The position numbers were made by a program, and so were the translations under genes. Source: Chlorophyllum brunneum (lineage: Eukaryota; Basidiomycota; Agaricomycetes; Agaricales; Agaricaceae). From it: a stretch of DNA of 64,000 nucleotides. Shown one piece after another: positions 1 to 12,716 of this stretch; the stretch's first letter is position 1, and each line of letters starts with the position of its first letter. The notes under the pieces were generated by a model. It ran no database searches and was not told the DNA's origin. It saw nothing but the letters and a program-made list of their open reading frames with translations. The stretch covers positions 434,001 through 498,000 of the forward strand of contig OY756145.1 of NCBI GenBank assembly GCA_963576785.1. Direction: 5' to 3'.

Positions 1-474
1 CATCTAGCCCGTTAGTACGAGGAAGAAGAATCTAGCTTCTGAAGGTTGCCGCAGCTTCTGTTTGGCCCCACGAAACGAGAGCAAGGTCGTGAGACATCCC
101 ATAAGTGACCTAGTGCGCAGTGCTGCTCCACTTCAAGCAGGGTATGTTTAAAAGCTGGTTAAGTGGAGCTCCCCTGCACGGTTGAGCAAAATTCATCCAG
201 GTGGAGTGGAGATTGCACATGAGCTGCGATGACCAAAGATCATTTCCGTTTCATCTGTGGGTCTACAGAATGTAGGGTTCAGAAACTCAGAAAACTTGAG
301 ATGGTGCACGGACTTGGTAAAGTAATTGTGGCACTCATGTTCGTGGCCGCTTATCAGCAGATAACGACAGTACGCATCAAAACGAAGGCATGACGTTTGC
401 TAGCTCTCGAACCAAATAAAGTCAAACACAGCTCTATCACAGGGAAGCAGGCTAACGTCGACGTCTATGCTGTG
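1..474. other. Upstream non-coding stretch
   Basis: No convincing coding frame, RNA gene or repeat is visible here. The right part must hold the promoter and 5' leader of the F-box-like gene starting near 475. An in-frame non-ATG opening runs back to about 397, but the ATG at 475 directly precedes the F-box and is preferred. Confidence 0.4.
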
Positions 475-2298
475 ATGAGCTCCGCCCCTATCCTCCGCCT
501 TCCTCCAGAAATCCTGGATGCAATTCTTTCTCTCATAGACGCTCATGACGATATCCTCTCTTTTGCACTTGCAAGCCATGCCTGTGCTTCATTCGCCATA
601 CCCCGCCACACGGAATACCGCATCCTCCGCATAAGGCACTCTCGTCCAGAACTTTGGGCCCACCTGGCTCACAGAGCTGATCTTGCCGGATTTATAACAC
701 ATGTGCACATAAGCGATAGGCTAACAAATCTCCAACCTGACCGAATACCACATACCCTTGTGGATCCGCTAATTATCCAACCACCGGCCCAGGAAGCAAT
801 CAGGATAGAGAATATTTGCAAAGCAATCAGGAATATGAAGTCCTTAACATCCTTTGTGTGGGAGTTTAATATGAAGCCTCCACATAAGCCTACTTTCCTT
901 CCCCAGCACGAAGATGCTATCCTGGCGGCTCTTCGCCGGAACAGGACCCTCGAATTTTTTGCGCTGATTGGCCCTTTCGGATCTCATGCCCCATCCTACG
1001 CCCTCGACTCAGAGAGCGAACTCTATCCAGTAGGTACATAGCTTCCCTGCATATCTACCCTCCACTCAATCAAGACTGCCAGCTTTGGCATTTTAGGAAT
1101 ATCAGGTTCCTGAATCTTTTAGGAGACTCTTGGGTAAAACCTGTGATTACACCCCATGTTCTACGACTTCTTTTTAACAACTCTCTTTTGGAGGTATGTA
1201 TTTTTAGTCCTTTCCTTTGCTATAAACTACTCATAGACTCGGCATCAGCATCTTGAAATACCTCTCGAGTTTTCCTACCTACAGCGGTTATCGTTTCCTG
1301 CCCTTAAAGCCCTCAAACTACCGCTTGTCACTGGTGCATCGGCTTCGCTCGATGTGACTCGTTCTCAATTCATCGAGATGCATTCCAGTTTGGAGAAACT
1401 CTGTTGGTTCCCTCTTGCTCTCCCGTCATTGACCCCCGAAGCATTACCCAATCTGAAAGGCTTAATGACGACTCGCCATGTTGTTGAATGCCTCGCGTCC
1501 GTTGCACCCCCACCTCCAACTCCGAGCTCTCTGTCATTTGCGGCTTTCCAACGCCTACCTCCGATTACTGAAGATCCGAGGGAAGCAAACATCGCGTTAC
1601 CGTCCCCATTGGGGTCCATCCGACGCCCAATAGAATGTCTTGATGTGCGATCTCTAGACGCGAGATCTCTCGTTGATCTTCAGCGGCACTTTATGGATTC
1701 AGCGTCGCTTCAGAAACTCAAATTGCATACCTTTTATGATGTATTTGACGTTTGTCAAGTGGGAGACGTGTTTACGGGAATAACGTGGCTCTGGCTTCCT
1801 ACAGTTCATCTGCCTTCAGGTGCACATCACCCTCAGCCTGCAGAACTCGTAGGTTTACTCTTCACCTGTATCGGGAGCTCTATTCTGATCCTTTGGATAT
1901 AGAATGACTTGTATCGGATGATTTCCCATTTTCCTCGTCTCGAAGTACTGCGAGGTCAAGCTATATGGACAGCAGTGAACTACGATAACCAGAAAATGCA
2001 TCTTGCAATCATGCAACTGGCCCAAATGATGCCAAATTTGCGCGAGTTGGATCATTCGGGATATGACGATCGTAGGCAGGCGTGGAAACGAATCGTTTTG
2101 CAAAGGGAGATAACAGTCCAGCGAGTTGTTAAACGATCTACGATGCCAGTTGAGGAGAGTGAACGGGAAGATATCGACAATACCAGGCAAGGCATGGAGG
2201 AATATGATGAGATAGAGGTTGAACACGTTACCTATGCCGTCGCGAAACCCAGGCCAAGGTTCGTTGTCATTTTGTCGTCGGAGAAAACGCTTATCTGA
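475..2298 (+). CDS. F-box-like protein with leucine-rich tail, 4 exons
   Basis: Model: join(475..1033,1075..1193,1237..1848,1903..2298), 561 residues, all introns GT-AG and frame-consistent. The F-box-like helix begins within ten residues of the start (LRLPPEILDAILSLID), followed by a helical stretch (FALASHACASFAIPRHTEYR) typical of the agaric F-box family. Later exons carry degenerate leucine-rich segments such as LWHFRNIRFLNL. Known family role: the F-box binds Skp1 and recruits the protein to an SCF ubiquitin ligase, while the variable tail selects substrates. The substrate is unknown here. The last exon is charged and ends in a short tail. This copy lacks the N-terminal CxxC motif seen in several F-box neighbours and has more introns than they do, so it belongs to a different subfamily. 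The family call is fairly safe; the exact start is less so. Confidence 0.75.
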
Positions 2299-3069
2299 TG
2301 ACGAATGTTTTGTACCTAGAGACGTATGGGATATCTTTGAAGGTGGATTTGATTAGCGTCTTGATGTTCCGTCATCTCACTCCAGTAGTTAATTATGACG
2401 CGGCATTGCTCCCAGGTTGAGCCATTATCAGACAAGTATTTCTGAGCTCGTCCTCGGTAGGGGATTCCTTGAGAATCGATAAACTATGCTCGTTCGGTAA
2501 GTTCGTAAGATCGCAGGAAGGAGCTAGCTTTCATTCCTTTGGAACACGGCAGAACTTGAGATGAGGTCTTGGTAGCGCTGGTCACGGTGGTAGAACGGCA
2601 GCCTAAATTGCTCATCTGATATTCCGCCAAGTTTTCAAAATAGCCCCTATTCGAGTTCACTCACTTCGTTTTGTGAACGCACATTGTGTCTGGCAGGTGC
2701 TTTGGGGCTCTCTAGTAAGACAGGGCTTTAGGAGCATGATTTGGAGATTTTTCCGGAGATGCTCAAGGCGGCAGGCATGATCGTTCTACTCGGTGTTGAG
2801 GGCCAGTCTCCAATGACTCGCCCACGTAATTCGACACCTAATGATAACTTTCAGCTATGAATCCGGATATATCAAGAACCAGAAGAGATTGAGTGGCTTC
2901 ATAAGCTTTATCTGGAGGTATTTAGTTTGGTTCAGGTTATGCACGATCTTGACAGTCCAGGATGGGGGACATAAGTAGACCTAAGTACACCATTGTTTCT
3001 ATATTGTGCTCAACGAATTTCAACAGCGTAACATAACCATGGGTGGTGATATCTTCTCCTCCCATGCGT
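2299..3069. other. Non-coding interval between convergent F-box genes
   Basis: This holds the 3' flanks of two convergent genes. Short plus-strand translated fragments (for example EEIEWLHKLYLEVFSLVQ near 2884-2937) hint at a decayed coding relic, but no continuous frame or recognisable domain survives. Confidence 0.35.
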
Positions 3070-4770
3070 CTAGCTCGCCACTTCTTTTCGTTTTGCACCC
3101 GATCGAATCCACTTGGCGAGCTTGTTTCTTTCCCAAAGCTCTAAACGGAATCCCGCCCGCACCAATTCGCGTATCTCCTCTTTCTGATCATCCGTCCATT
3201 GCAGTTCTGCATCCAACTTGAGGCATAAACCAATATCGGACCGCAAATGCCTATTCATGAACATGCGGATCAGAAGGGGATTGAGGAGAAGCGGGTGTGG
3301 GAGTCGGGCTCCAGATAACTTGATTTCGAGGACACGAAGGGCGGGTAGAAATGGACCCCCTGTCCGTGAATCGAGGTTATCGAGGCCGAGTGCTTCCAGA
3401 ACATTACCCAGGGCAGATTCGGCCTGGATTGTTCCAGTGAGAGAGAGAATTTGGATATGAGGAAGGGCATTCAAGATACTGTGTATCATTGTGCCTTGGT
3501 ATACCATGCGCGAAAATGTGCCTCCCACGAGCTCCAGTGTCGTCATGGTTTCTGGAAGGCGGTGGAGGAAATTTAGGGCGGATTCCTGGACCTCTCCAGC
3601 CCAAAGTGCGTCGATCCCTTCCCACCTTAACCTGCGCAGGGATGGTAGGTGTAAGCGTTGGAAAAAAGTGGTCATCAAGGGTACGGGAAGAGGTTCCCAT
3701 TCAAGGGACTGCAAGTGTTGTAGGAAGACGGGGCGTGCTTCAGGGGTTGAATGCGGTATCATCTCTGCATATGTGTGTCGTATTCGGCATTTTTCCAAGT
3801 TCTCGCAACGAAGCAAGATGTTAAGGCAAATATGAATTGGAAGATAGAACAGCCTTAAATGTGTGATCTGTGACCATGGTAGTACCAGCTTCAGTTCCCG
3901 GGAGAGTGTAACACGTGTGAGACGGCGCAGGTTACTGAGCTTCAACTCCAATGAAGGAGCAGGCCGTAAGGAATATCGGAGGGGCCAAGCTAAGGAAATG
4001 TCCTCAAGATGTGGATAGGAAGTCGGAATTAAGGACACCCATTCACAAGGAGGGGCGATTAAACGCAACGTCCTGATCTTTGACCTAGTATCAGGGGAAA
4101 ACAGCACGTCTTGGATCGGATACAGGGCCTCTAGAATCTTGCTCCTGCGATGTAGTAATGGTACTGCATGATTGTCCTTTTGCTCCCTCCTGAAGTCTAC
4201 CTCTATCTCAAAAGGGAGCGCTTTGCTCTTGGACAGATAGAGTTGTAGAAGCTGTGCATGGTCCACAGCTGTACTCCGTCGCACATCAAGAACTATTGTG
4301 TTCCATAGCTCAGGTGTCGACTGTGCAACCTGGCGCCAGTAGGAACAAACTGATCCTAAAACCACCGGGAAGTATGAGCCATAGGAAGATGACGTGCCTG
4401 GCCTTTGGACCAGCTCCGAAGTGTCAAAATGGCGTGTCGTAAAGTCGACAGGAGGACAGACGCATCGGAAGATGTTCGAAAGTATCTCAGGGGGAATACA
4501 TCTTCGAACGGGAGACTTGAGTTCGTTACAGCGCCTCAGTAGACGGGCGCGTTCTTCGTTTAGTGTTAGAATTTCCACATCCAGCATCCGGATGCGATCC
4601 TGAATAGCAGCGAATTCGTCATCCGTTGATAAGGAAGATCTAGTTTCAGTGCATGAATTCTAGGGTTCTGTCAGTCAGTCAAATAATATAATCGATATCA
4701 CTTCGACTTGCACACTCACCGCCGTCATACTATATCTGCACTGGGGGAGTCTTTGGGTGACGCTAGTCAT
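3070..4770 (-). CDS. F-box protein with leucine-rich tail
   Basis: Model: complement(join(3070..4659,4720..4770)), 546 residues. The first exon (51 nt) uses the upstream in-frame ATG at 4770; a second ATG at 4728 is an alternative start. After the 60-bp intron comes a charged helix (EILTLNEERARLLRRCNEL), the F-box (PPEILSNIFRCVCPP) and the family signature SVCSYWRQVAQSTPELW, then about 350 residues of weak leucine-rich repeats. It is probably an SCF substrate receptor acting through Skp1, with unknown target. The first exon contains LPQC, which may be a degenerate form of the N-terminal CPxC motif seen in related copies at 20739, 32993 and 39811. It lies tail to head with the DNA polymerase alpha gene, 206 bp downstream of that gene's stop. 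Confidence 0.85.
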
Positions 4771-4976
4771 TGTCCCTTGTCGAAGCGGTGGGTGTCAAAA
4801 GCGTAGTCAAGGCAACTTGACGTATTGATCGAGGAGTTATATGCAGGGTCTGATCACAACGCTATAAATACAAGGTGCAGCTATAACTTCAACAGCAGGT
4901 GGAAATAAATGCGTGCAACGAAGTGCAAAGCAAAATGGCATACTTGGGATCATGAATTCTAGAAGAAAACGGTCTA

Positions 4977-7900
4977 TCATATCTTCATAAACGAGAACAA
5001 ACCCTTCAAATCGACCCAACGATGCCCAGACATATTTAAATGCTTATCAACGCAGGTTGATAATCCACCGAGCGCGGAAGAATGAAGAGCCACGATTGCG
5101 CTTGTAGCATCTAGAAGGCAGAGTAACGTCAGTTGGTTTCCTATGGCCGGTAGTGAGGTCACGTACCTGAGTTTGTTGAACCTCTGGCGGCTTTGATAGC
5201 TTTACCACCGTCAAATAGGTATGAGTAATATCGGAGTTGGTTATACACCTGTTTGTCCGTATACTGAATTGGAGAGAAGCTTGAGCCTAAGTGGTTTTAC
5301 CATATTTCAATGACTCACTTCGAACGCAACAGTCCCTCTACATCCCTCCTTCAAACACCGCCTGCCATATACACTCATCATCCTCGTCCTATTCCGACAA
5401 GTGGGATCATCGCACACGGTCCATCCCTCATAGTAACGTCCTATTATCTCACGGATTTGAACCTCGAGTTGGGTTTCGATACTAGCGAGCGAGAAGGGAG
5501 CTTGACAGCCTGGGCAGATGAACCCAGAAGGTTGAACAATCGAGTGCTAGTAGTGATGCTTATGTATATGATTTCAGCTCAAGGCAGTGAAGACTCACTT
5601 CACGGTCGTTGATCGGGGAGAAGTTGAGTTGACCCTTACAGCCTCGGCATTGAATTAGGAAGGGCGTGGCATCCTTGAAGCGCTCTTGGTCGGATAATTG
5701 TGAATCCAAGGGGATGAAGGCTCTTTCATCAGAACCACCAGAGCCAGTGCTCCTGAATCGCATCGGATCGAGACCTAGACGCAACAAGAAGGTTAGCAGG
5801 AGAGTGCACGCGAACGCCAGGCAAGAACCCACCGAGGCACTCAGCTAACCGTGATCGATCAGTTCCCTCGATAGGCTCACACAGACGCTCTGTAGGCGGG
5901 AGAACTTGTTGTGCTAGATAGAAGTCGTAATCTAGAACGCGAAAGGTCAGCGAGGTGACACTTTCACCATCTTTAATTCCAGCTTACCGATCTTCAGCTC
6001 CCCGTTCGACTTCTTCACCTCATCCGGGTGTTTAGCTCGTTCCGCCTGTGCTGTCTTGGAACTATTTTCGCCTTCCTTCAAACAGAAAACGTAGGGAATG
6101 ACGTCTCCAGCACGAGCACTTCCTCCTCTGCTCTTCATGCGTAGAGCAACGTGGACGTGCGGTTGACTCTTGGCATCGGGATAATCTTCTGGATTTTTTC
6201 CCAAACGCTATAGGAGGCCATGTGAGTACAAAATATGAGAAGGCACAAAGAAAGGAAATACCTTGAAGACGATGAAATCTTCCAGTTTCGCCGAGCCGTT
6301 CCGCACGTTCTGTCCTACGGTTGTCAGATATTCGTGAATATTCTCTACAACGACCTCCGTGGCTTCGCCAGAAAGAATCTGGTCCAGAATATACCTAGCG
6401 AAGCATCAATAAACCAATCCACCTTCTCCACAGTAATCAACACCTACTGTGACACATTCTTTGACAAAGCACAATATTCTCTGCGCTTCATATCAAGACC
6501 CTTGACCTCCGTCTTCGTCCGACCACCATCTTCCACCTTAAGAGCAGCATATTTCTTCTTCTGCAATAGCAACAATCTCTGGAATACACCATCAAGGTCG
6601 ATTTCGAGGAGCTTGTATCGATCATTGACAGCTTTCTTGAACGTCGCCGAGATCTTCAAAGCCTCCGAAAGCTCAGTCATGCCCGAATTGACGAACACGG
6701 AATCCGTGTCTCCATACACTACCTGTATTCGGTTAACATGAGGAGAGGTGTGTACCAAGAGAAACACGTATGCTCACATCCAGATTCAAACTCTCAGCCA
6801 GCTCCCTTGTATGCGTCAGAATCTCACGACCTTTGTAGGTCGTAAGTGCCGCCAACGGTCGTGCGAAGAACCGTGAATATTCGAAACCGAGACACCCGTA
6901 CATACTATTGGCCGTCAACTTCAAAGCCTGCTGCTTGATATCATACTGTAGCAACTTTGCGTGCGACGCGGTTTTGTCCTTCATGAGCGACTTGACCTGT
7001 CGACGACGCTGGACGAGGGTAGCGATAAGTCGGGGAAGAACCCCTTGTGCGGTTTGCGACGGAGGTGGGTCGGGGATTTTCTCCTCACCGTCCTAGAGCA
7101 AATAAGATTTAGTCCACGAACATCAAGAGACACAGAATACGTACCTCCTCAACTTCAAATTGCTCAACAGTCGTGAAGTCGATGTTATACTCCTGAATAA
7201 TACTGGGGTATAGCGAATTGAAGTCCATGACAAGGATATATTTGTCCCATAGACCACGCTTTGGCTCGAAAACGAGACCGCCCTTGTATTTGTCCTTCTT
7301 CCCCTTTGTTTTGGGCGCGTCAGGGTCATCGTCATCCTGCTTAATAGGTACAGCTTTCTTGCCGTACTGCTTGTCGGGGACGATATACTTAAGGCGATGA
7401 AACTCGTGGAGCAAAATATATTCATTGCGCTCCGCACGTCCTCCATTGAGGGTTTTGTTCCTGAGAAAAAAAAAAAAAAAAAAAAAAAGACGTAATCAGT
7501 CAGAGAAAGGGCAATATAGACGAGGCAAGATTTTGTACCATGCATTTCCAGCTAGACCCGTCAACTGTTTCGTCAATGCCATAATTTGTACCTTGGCACC
7601 GATAGCCATCTGATAATGCGCATCGAGCTCGCAATGCTGCACAAATTCCAACATCTTGTTCGGTGTGCTCAGACTTCCGTCAAGGTAGCTCGCGGTATCT
7701 TCGGGATCAATCTCCGGTCTCTCGAAGTTGAGGTGGGTTCGGCACATCTCGGTAAGGGACCAAGTCGTTGAAGAGATCATACTCTACTCGTATCGTCAGC
7801 AACTGGCCGTTCAAGTGTAAAAGGAAACTCGTACCTTGGCTCCATCACTGGCTAGGTCACAGAGCATACGTCCATTGAGAAAGCGGAGGTTAGAACCTTG

Positions 7901-10227
7901 TCGGCCTATGCTCGGCCACCTGGAGCGTCTGAAGCGACCCAGACGCGACCAATGCTTAACCTTAAGATCTCGCATCCGATGTAGAAGTATGTCAAGCGAG
8001 ACGCCAAGGAATTCATGACCAATAATCACGTCTGGATCCATCTTGTAAATCTCCTCTACACATGATCAACCTCATTCGCAGAAACCATGATTGTTGGAAC
8101 TCACGTATTAATTGATTGAGGAGCATAGTCTCGTTGGTCACAGGCGAAATAACACCCTTCCCATTTGCTCGAGCTCGGGCTTCGAAGTTTGGGGGGAACC
8201 TATCCAGAGGTCGAACGAAAGTTTGTACGCGACACGGCAGCTTATCAGGTGGTGTTGGGTCATCGATTTGTACTATGAGGAAGTTGGCTGGATCTTAAAA
8301 GCAAAAGCAAAAGTGTATACTCACGGTTTTGCCATGTTCGACTACTAGTGCAAACGATTTCACGTTTGTTATCGTGATGGTTTACGATAGAACGGACGCT
8401 GAGGCTCATGATAGTGAGTGGTGGCATATCCTTCGGTACACCAGGGTCAGAGTCATATATAGGGTTGATGTCTTTGGGGTCGGAGACCGTTACTTCGAGT
8501 TTACACCAAGATACCTGTTGTGTTGGAGTGTCAGGCGTAGTCCACGGCCAACGTGATGACTCTTTACCCACCCCTTTATTGTCGATGGTGGGTTTCTTGA
8601 CTTGCAGCCAACAAGGACCCATGATTTTCCGCTTCAAAACCATAAGTTCGAATGCGCTTGTACTCGTTCCAAATATCCGAGTAATATTAGGGCTCTCAGC
8701 CTTCGCCGGAACTTGAGGTTCTATATTTTGCATGAGGAGCTGTTTAAGCCAGATTGCGTGAAGAAATCACCGTTGAACCCATAAACAACCTTTAACCACT
8801 GCGTCTCTTCACGTGGTACATCCTTCTCCCCAAACGCATACCTGCGCTTCACGAATTTTGCCCTCCACGACTTGATGCCTAGCTCTTTTCGGATGAGCTC
8901 GAAATCGGAATAGACGTCCTGCAATGATGGGACGATATCGGTGTCATAGAAGTCGCCATCCTCGTCCTGTTCGACGCGTTTTTCACGGGGTAGACAGAAC
9001 AGGTTGCGTTGTAGGTTCTCCACCGTTACGCAGCATGAGGTCCAGGCCCCCGACTTCTTGTCCTTGAGCTTGCCGATGAAGTAAATCTTCCCCTCCAGTT
9101 CTAGGTAGTCGATCCAGAAAAACTTGAACGAACCATCCTCTTCTAGAACTGCGATATCCTCAGAGTTTGACGAATGGGAGGTAGTGATTGGGCCGAGCGA
9201 GTCTTGTGATTCGACGTTGAGAGAATCATACACTGATAACCAAGCAGGCTTAGTGTCTTCCTCCGCCTTTGTGGGCTTAGCGGTAGATTTGCCGCTGGTA
9301 GTCGTAGGCTTCAGTGTCACAGGTTTCGGCTCCCCCTTCACAGCGGGTTTCTTGAAATCATCATCATCGATGGTCATTGGCTCGTCGAAATCGATGTCGT
9401 CGAAGAACGAAGAATCAAAATCAGAGCTACTGTGGACGTCGAGATCTGCGAGTTGCTCAACGGCCGGAGTGACAGCGCCGTCGTCGACCTTCATCTTCTT
9501 TTTTGGACTGAAGCCATCGTCACTGGGAGGAAGGCTATCCTCAGCCGGTCCGTCCGATGAAAGATCTATATAAGATGTCTTCTTCCGGTAGGACTTGAAT
9601 TTTGATGAAGCGGGCGAGGAAATGTCGCCGTCGGAGATGTAATCAGGGACAGGTTTCCGCTTTCGAGACTTTGGGACCTCAACTTTGGTTGGGACTTGAT
9701 CCAACTCCCCAAGGAGAGACGACATGAAATCATTCTCCTGTTCTGCCGACACGGCGGGTCGATATGCACTGATTGTCGGAGCAGTGGGAGCTTGTGGTGG
9801 TTTTGGCCGCGCCTTGGGTTTCTTAGATGGTTCCTTCTTCTTCGCTATTGCTAGATCAGCAAATAAGGAAAAGGAACAAGCGACCTTTACACACATTTCT
9901 TGGTCGTCCGAACATCCTCTTCCGACGACTCCTGATTGCCATCCATCCAGTCATCCATGCCATTGTCCATATAGCCTTCTACACCATCATCCACCACAAA
10001 GTCGTCCTTTTGAAGCCTCCCTCTCACAATGCTCTTGTACTGGTCCTCGCTGACCTCATCATAGATAGTCGTGTCCTCTTCCTACATGATACTTGAGTGG
10101 CTTGGTCGAACGCAAGTCTCGACGTGCCACTTACCTGCCAGGTACGCGTTCCTCCTTCTCTAGCGCGCTTGTACTCTGCAAGCTTGTCGAGTTTGGACTT
10201 GGCTGTCCGTCGCGACCGATCTGCCAT
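4977..10227 (-). CDS. POL1: DNA polymerase alpha catalytic subunit, 17 exons
   Basis: Model: complement(join(4977..5110,5167..5263,5319..5546,5599..5774,5833..5931,5988..6207,6262..6394,6448..6722,6778..7092,7145..7460,7539..7783,7835..8055,8105..8272,8325..8720,8771..9850,9895..10081,10135..10227)), 1460 residues, frame-consistent throughout. It is the family-B polymerase that extends primase RNA primers to start lagging-strand synthesis. Visible landmarks: N-terminal basic and acidic linker, exonuclease-like region with the [12 protein letters not shown] signature, motif [10 protein letters not shown] near residue 876 (catalytic Asp), motif B with [11 protein letters not shown] near 960, and motif C YGDTDS at 1010-1015 (both Asp present). 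The C-terminus has two four-cysteine zinc modules (C1292/C1295/C1319/C1322 and C1353/C1358/C1372/C1377) that bind the B subunit. Nothing required is missing. Length is normal for the family. Confidence 0.97.
7466..7488. repeat. A23 mononucleotide tract inside a POL1 intron
   Basis: Twenty-three consecutive A on the plus strand, read as T on the gene strand. It lies just inside the acceptor end of the intron 7461-7538, so it serves as an extreme polypyrimidine tract. Its length is likely to vary between isolates. Confidence 0.9.
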
Positions 10228-10917
10228 CGGAACCAGAGGGTGCAAGCCAAAGCCAATTTGAATTAGCCCCACCGACGCGTGGCACGTGATCTGGTCACTT
10301 GTCACGCCAATAAGCAGCTGGCACACAATAATCTCGACCCATGTCCTATGCACATAACCCGGCATCCATAAGTCATCAAGGACCCTCAGAATCGTAACTG
10401 GACTGGGAATCTGTCTTGACAACAATACGCTCTACACTGCTTGATACTTCATTTTTGTTCCGGTGGCCACTCTCCTGAAGACACAGCACGATCCATTGTA
10501 TGGAGCAGCGCAGGCAAGGGCCACTCAATTTCAATTCAGTATGGCGCGCCAATAGTTTACGACATACCTGGAGGACCTTCACAACTCCTGTGGCTTGTGC
10601 CACCGTGCATTGGCTCCCAGGTTTGTCACAGCGGCGACCCTTCGATTTTATTTGTATATAAACTCGCCCGGACTGACTGCCTCTACATCGAGCTTCGCTC
10701 AGCCAACTTTGCTTTACCCATCCTTCAACCTTCAGCCACCCTTCTCTCCAACAACGCTTTTCCTTTTAATCCAATCCCCAAAATTTCCACCCCGTTCGTT
10801 TTGGCTTACCGTGCTGATCGACCGTCCCACAACCACAACAGGAGTGTCGTGAGTCCTTATAAGGGTTTGATGGTGGTAGAACTAACGATCATTCTGGTAT
10901 GACTAGAGACCGACACG
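10228..10917. promoter_or_regulatory. Divergent promoter region, POL1 and F-box gene
   Basis: This non-coding interval lies between the start of POL1 (minus) and the F-box gene at 10918 (plus). On the plus side, a GTGAGT donor at about 10849 and a TGACTAG acceptor ending at about 10907 could form a 5'-UTR intron just ahead of the start codon. I see no other structured element. Confidence 0.45.
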
Positions 10918-12294
10918 ATGGCCCATTTTCCGCTTGACCCTCGTATCGCACGACTGCGAGAACAGAATCATCTGAATGCAAAGACCAGGGTGTTCCCCCC
11001 GGAGATCCTCTCGTCCATCTTTTATTTCGCCCATCTTTTGAATCTTCGGATAATAATGAGGCCCAAGAACTATATCCCCACCACTTTCGCTGCAGTTTGT
11101 TCCGATTGGCGGTATATTGCCTTTGGCACACCCGAACTATGGACTCGCATTACAATCACCTTCACGGGCTCTGTCGACGTACCCTCAAAAGCTGGCTTCC
11201 TAGCACTGCATATCAACAACTCTGGTGCACTTCCCCTCATCGTTGGTTTGCGATTTGGGAAATGCGACAGCGATCCTGGCCTCAGCCTCGTTCACTCCTC
11301 CGTTGACGACCTCATTTGGAGGAACGCCCACCGCATCAGCGATTTCTCTCTATTCACCCCATCGTCTTCCGCTCCATGGAAATCGTTCCTCCCTCACCTC
11401 TCCCAGCTTGATTGTTTCCGTTTTCAGCCGACAGAATCGGATCCCCAAGAAGTGCTTCAACTCTCAGAGATTCCGTCCCTCTCTTGTGTGTACCTAACGT
11501 CCTTTCGGGGCCAGATCATCCTGGACGGGAACGCTATCACTCACCTGCAATTGGCTGGAGCGCCGATCGATACGTGTTTTCGGCTACTCCTTCAATGCCC
11601 CAATCTGATTCTCTACGGCATGTACGAACCCCTTGAGCCCGTCGATGATGACCAAAATTTATGGGTCCTACCCCCTAAAGAACATTCGATCACTATGGCT
11701 AGACTGAAGAGTCTTACTTGGGAGTTTTGTGGCTCACGCTGGGATATTATGCTACTTGAACGTATTCATACCCCCGTTCTCGAATGCCTCACTTGGGCTG
11801 ATGTCACGTTGGACGATGACGAAGACCAGTTGGACCTAACCGAATCTGCCAAAGCCTTTTGCAAGCGCCTCCCCGCCAGCCTTGATTCCGTTTACATCAA
11901 GGGGTTCGCCGATGATACGTGTGTCCTTCACCATTTTCGAAACCAACCCAACCTCCAAACGATCCAAGTCGATATTTCCACCCGCGAACAGTTCCTCAAC
12001 ATTGTTTCGCCCCTTGGTCCCTCAAAAATTACTGATGGGGCTACCCCATTCCCGAAATTGAGCCTGTTGAGTCTTGTCGGGGACGGCGACTGTATTTGTC
12101 TAAATCCGAAGGAATCTGGGAAGTTCCTGAATACTTTGGTGTCCAGGGCTAAGGTCGACCAGATTCTGCACGTGAACCTTATCGCACTGACCCTAAGCGT
12201 CCCCGGTCTACGTGTTTTTCCGAAGCACAAGATGGACGCGCTTCAGAAGAAGGATCAAATCTATCTGCATTTTGAGGATGAAGCACCTTTTTAG
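10918..12294 (+). CDS. F-box protein with leucine-rich tail, single exon
   Basis: Uninterrupted 458-residue frame from ATG at 10918. The F-box starts near residue 22 (RVFPPEILSSIFYFAH), followed by the family signature AAVCSDWRYIAFGTPELW and a long leucine-rich tail with HLQLAGAPIDTCFRLLLQCPNL, a repeat block also seen in the other local F-box proteins. It probably acts as an SCF adaptor; the substrate cannot be told. It lacks both the N-terminal CxxC and the long charged helix, so it is shorter than the 530-590 residue local members. Confidence 0.88.
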   Translation: MAHFPLDPRIARLREQNHLNAKTRVFPPEILSSIFYFAHLLNLRIIMRPKNYIPTTFAAVCSDWRYIAFGTPELWTRITITFTGSVDVPSKAGFLALHINNSGALPLIVGLRFGKCDSDPGLSLVHSSVDDLIWRNAHRISDFSLFTPSSSAPWKSFLPHLSQLDCFRFQPTESDPQEVLQLSEIPSLSCVYLTSFRGQIILDGNAITHLQLAGAPIDTCFRLLLQCPNLILYGMYEPLEPVDDDQNLWVLPPKEHSITMARLKSLTWEFCGSRWDIMLLERIHTPVLECLTWADVTLDDDEDQLDLTESAKAFCKRLPASLDSVYIKGFADDTCVLHHFRNQPNLQTIQVDISTREQFLNIVSPLGPSKITDGATPFPKLSLLSLVGDGDCICLNPKESGKFLNTLVSRAKVDQILHVNLIALTLSVPGLRVFPKHKMDALQKKDQIYLHFEDEAPF

Positions 12295-12716
12295 CCGCTC
12301 TGGTGTCAGAAACTTGTTGACTCTGCTTAATTTGATTATTATTTTCCTGTATGAATCATAGACACAATGGCTGTAAGGCGACGTTATCTCCGTTATCGTT
12401 CTTTCCTGTGTATCCAAGCTCACCTAATTATAATATTACCTCGTCCGACAAGACCATCTTAGCCCGGCCTTATGTAAAACGTGACACATCACATAACTTT
12501 GGACTATATGCATTGAGTAGATAACTAGGTGATGGCAAGACATAGTCTTTAACAAGCCCACCTCACATGCCGATGAGGCTTCTTCTGGAGGAACCATAAC
12601 TACCATTCCTGGCAGTGCGTTGCCTTGCTATAACCTTCTCTCATCCAATACGATTTTCGAGAGCTTATAAGGTATAGGAGGCGATTCATGTACCTCCACT
12701 TCCCCGTTCCTCAGCC
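12295..12716. promoter_or_regulatory. Promoter region of MYND gene
   Basis: Non-coding. A TATA-like TTATAAGG at about 12664-12671 lies about 50 bp before the ATG at 12717. Nothing else stands out. Confidence 0.45.

Noticed and set aside
5436..5470. GGTTCAAATCC-like tRNA B-box on the minus strand
   Set aside because: It lies inside a POL1 coding exon; no cloverleaf or A-box fits around it.
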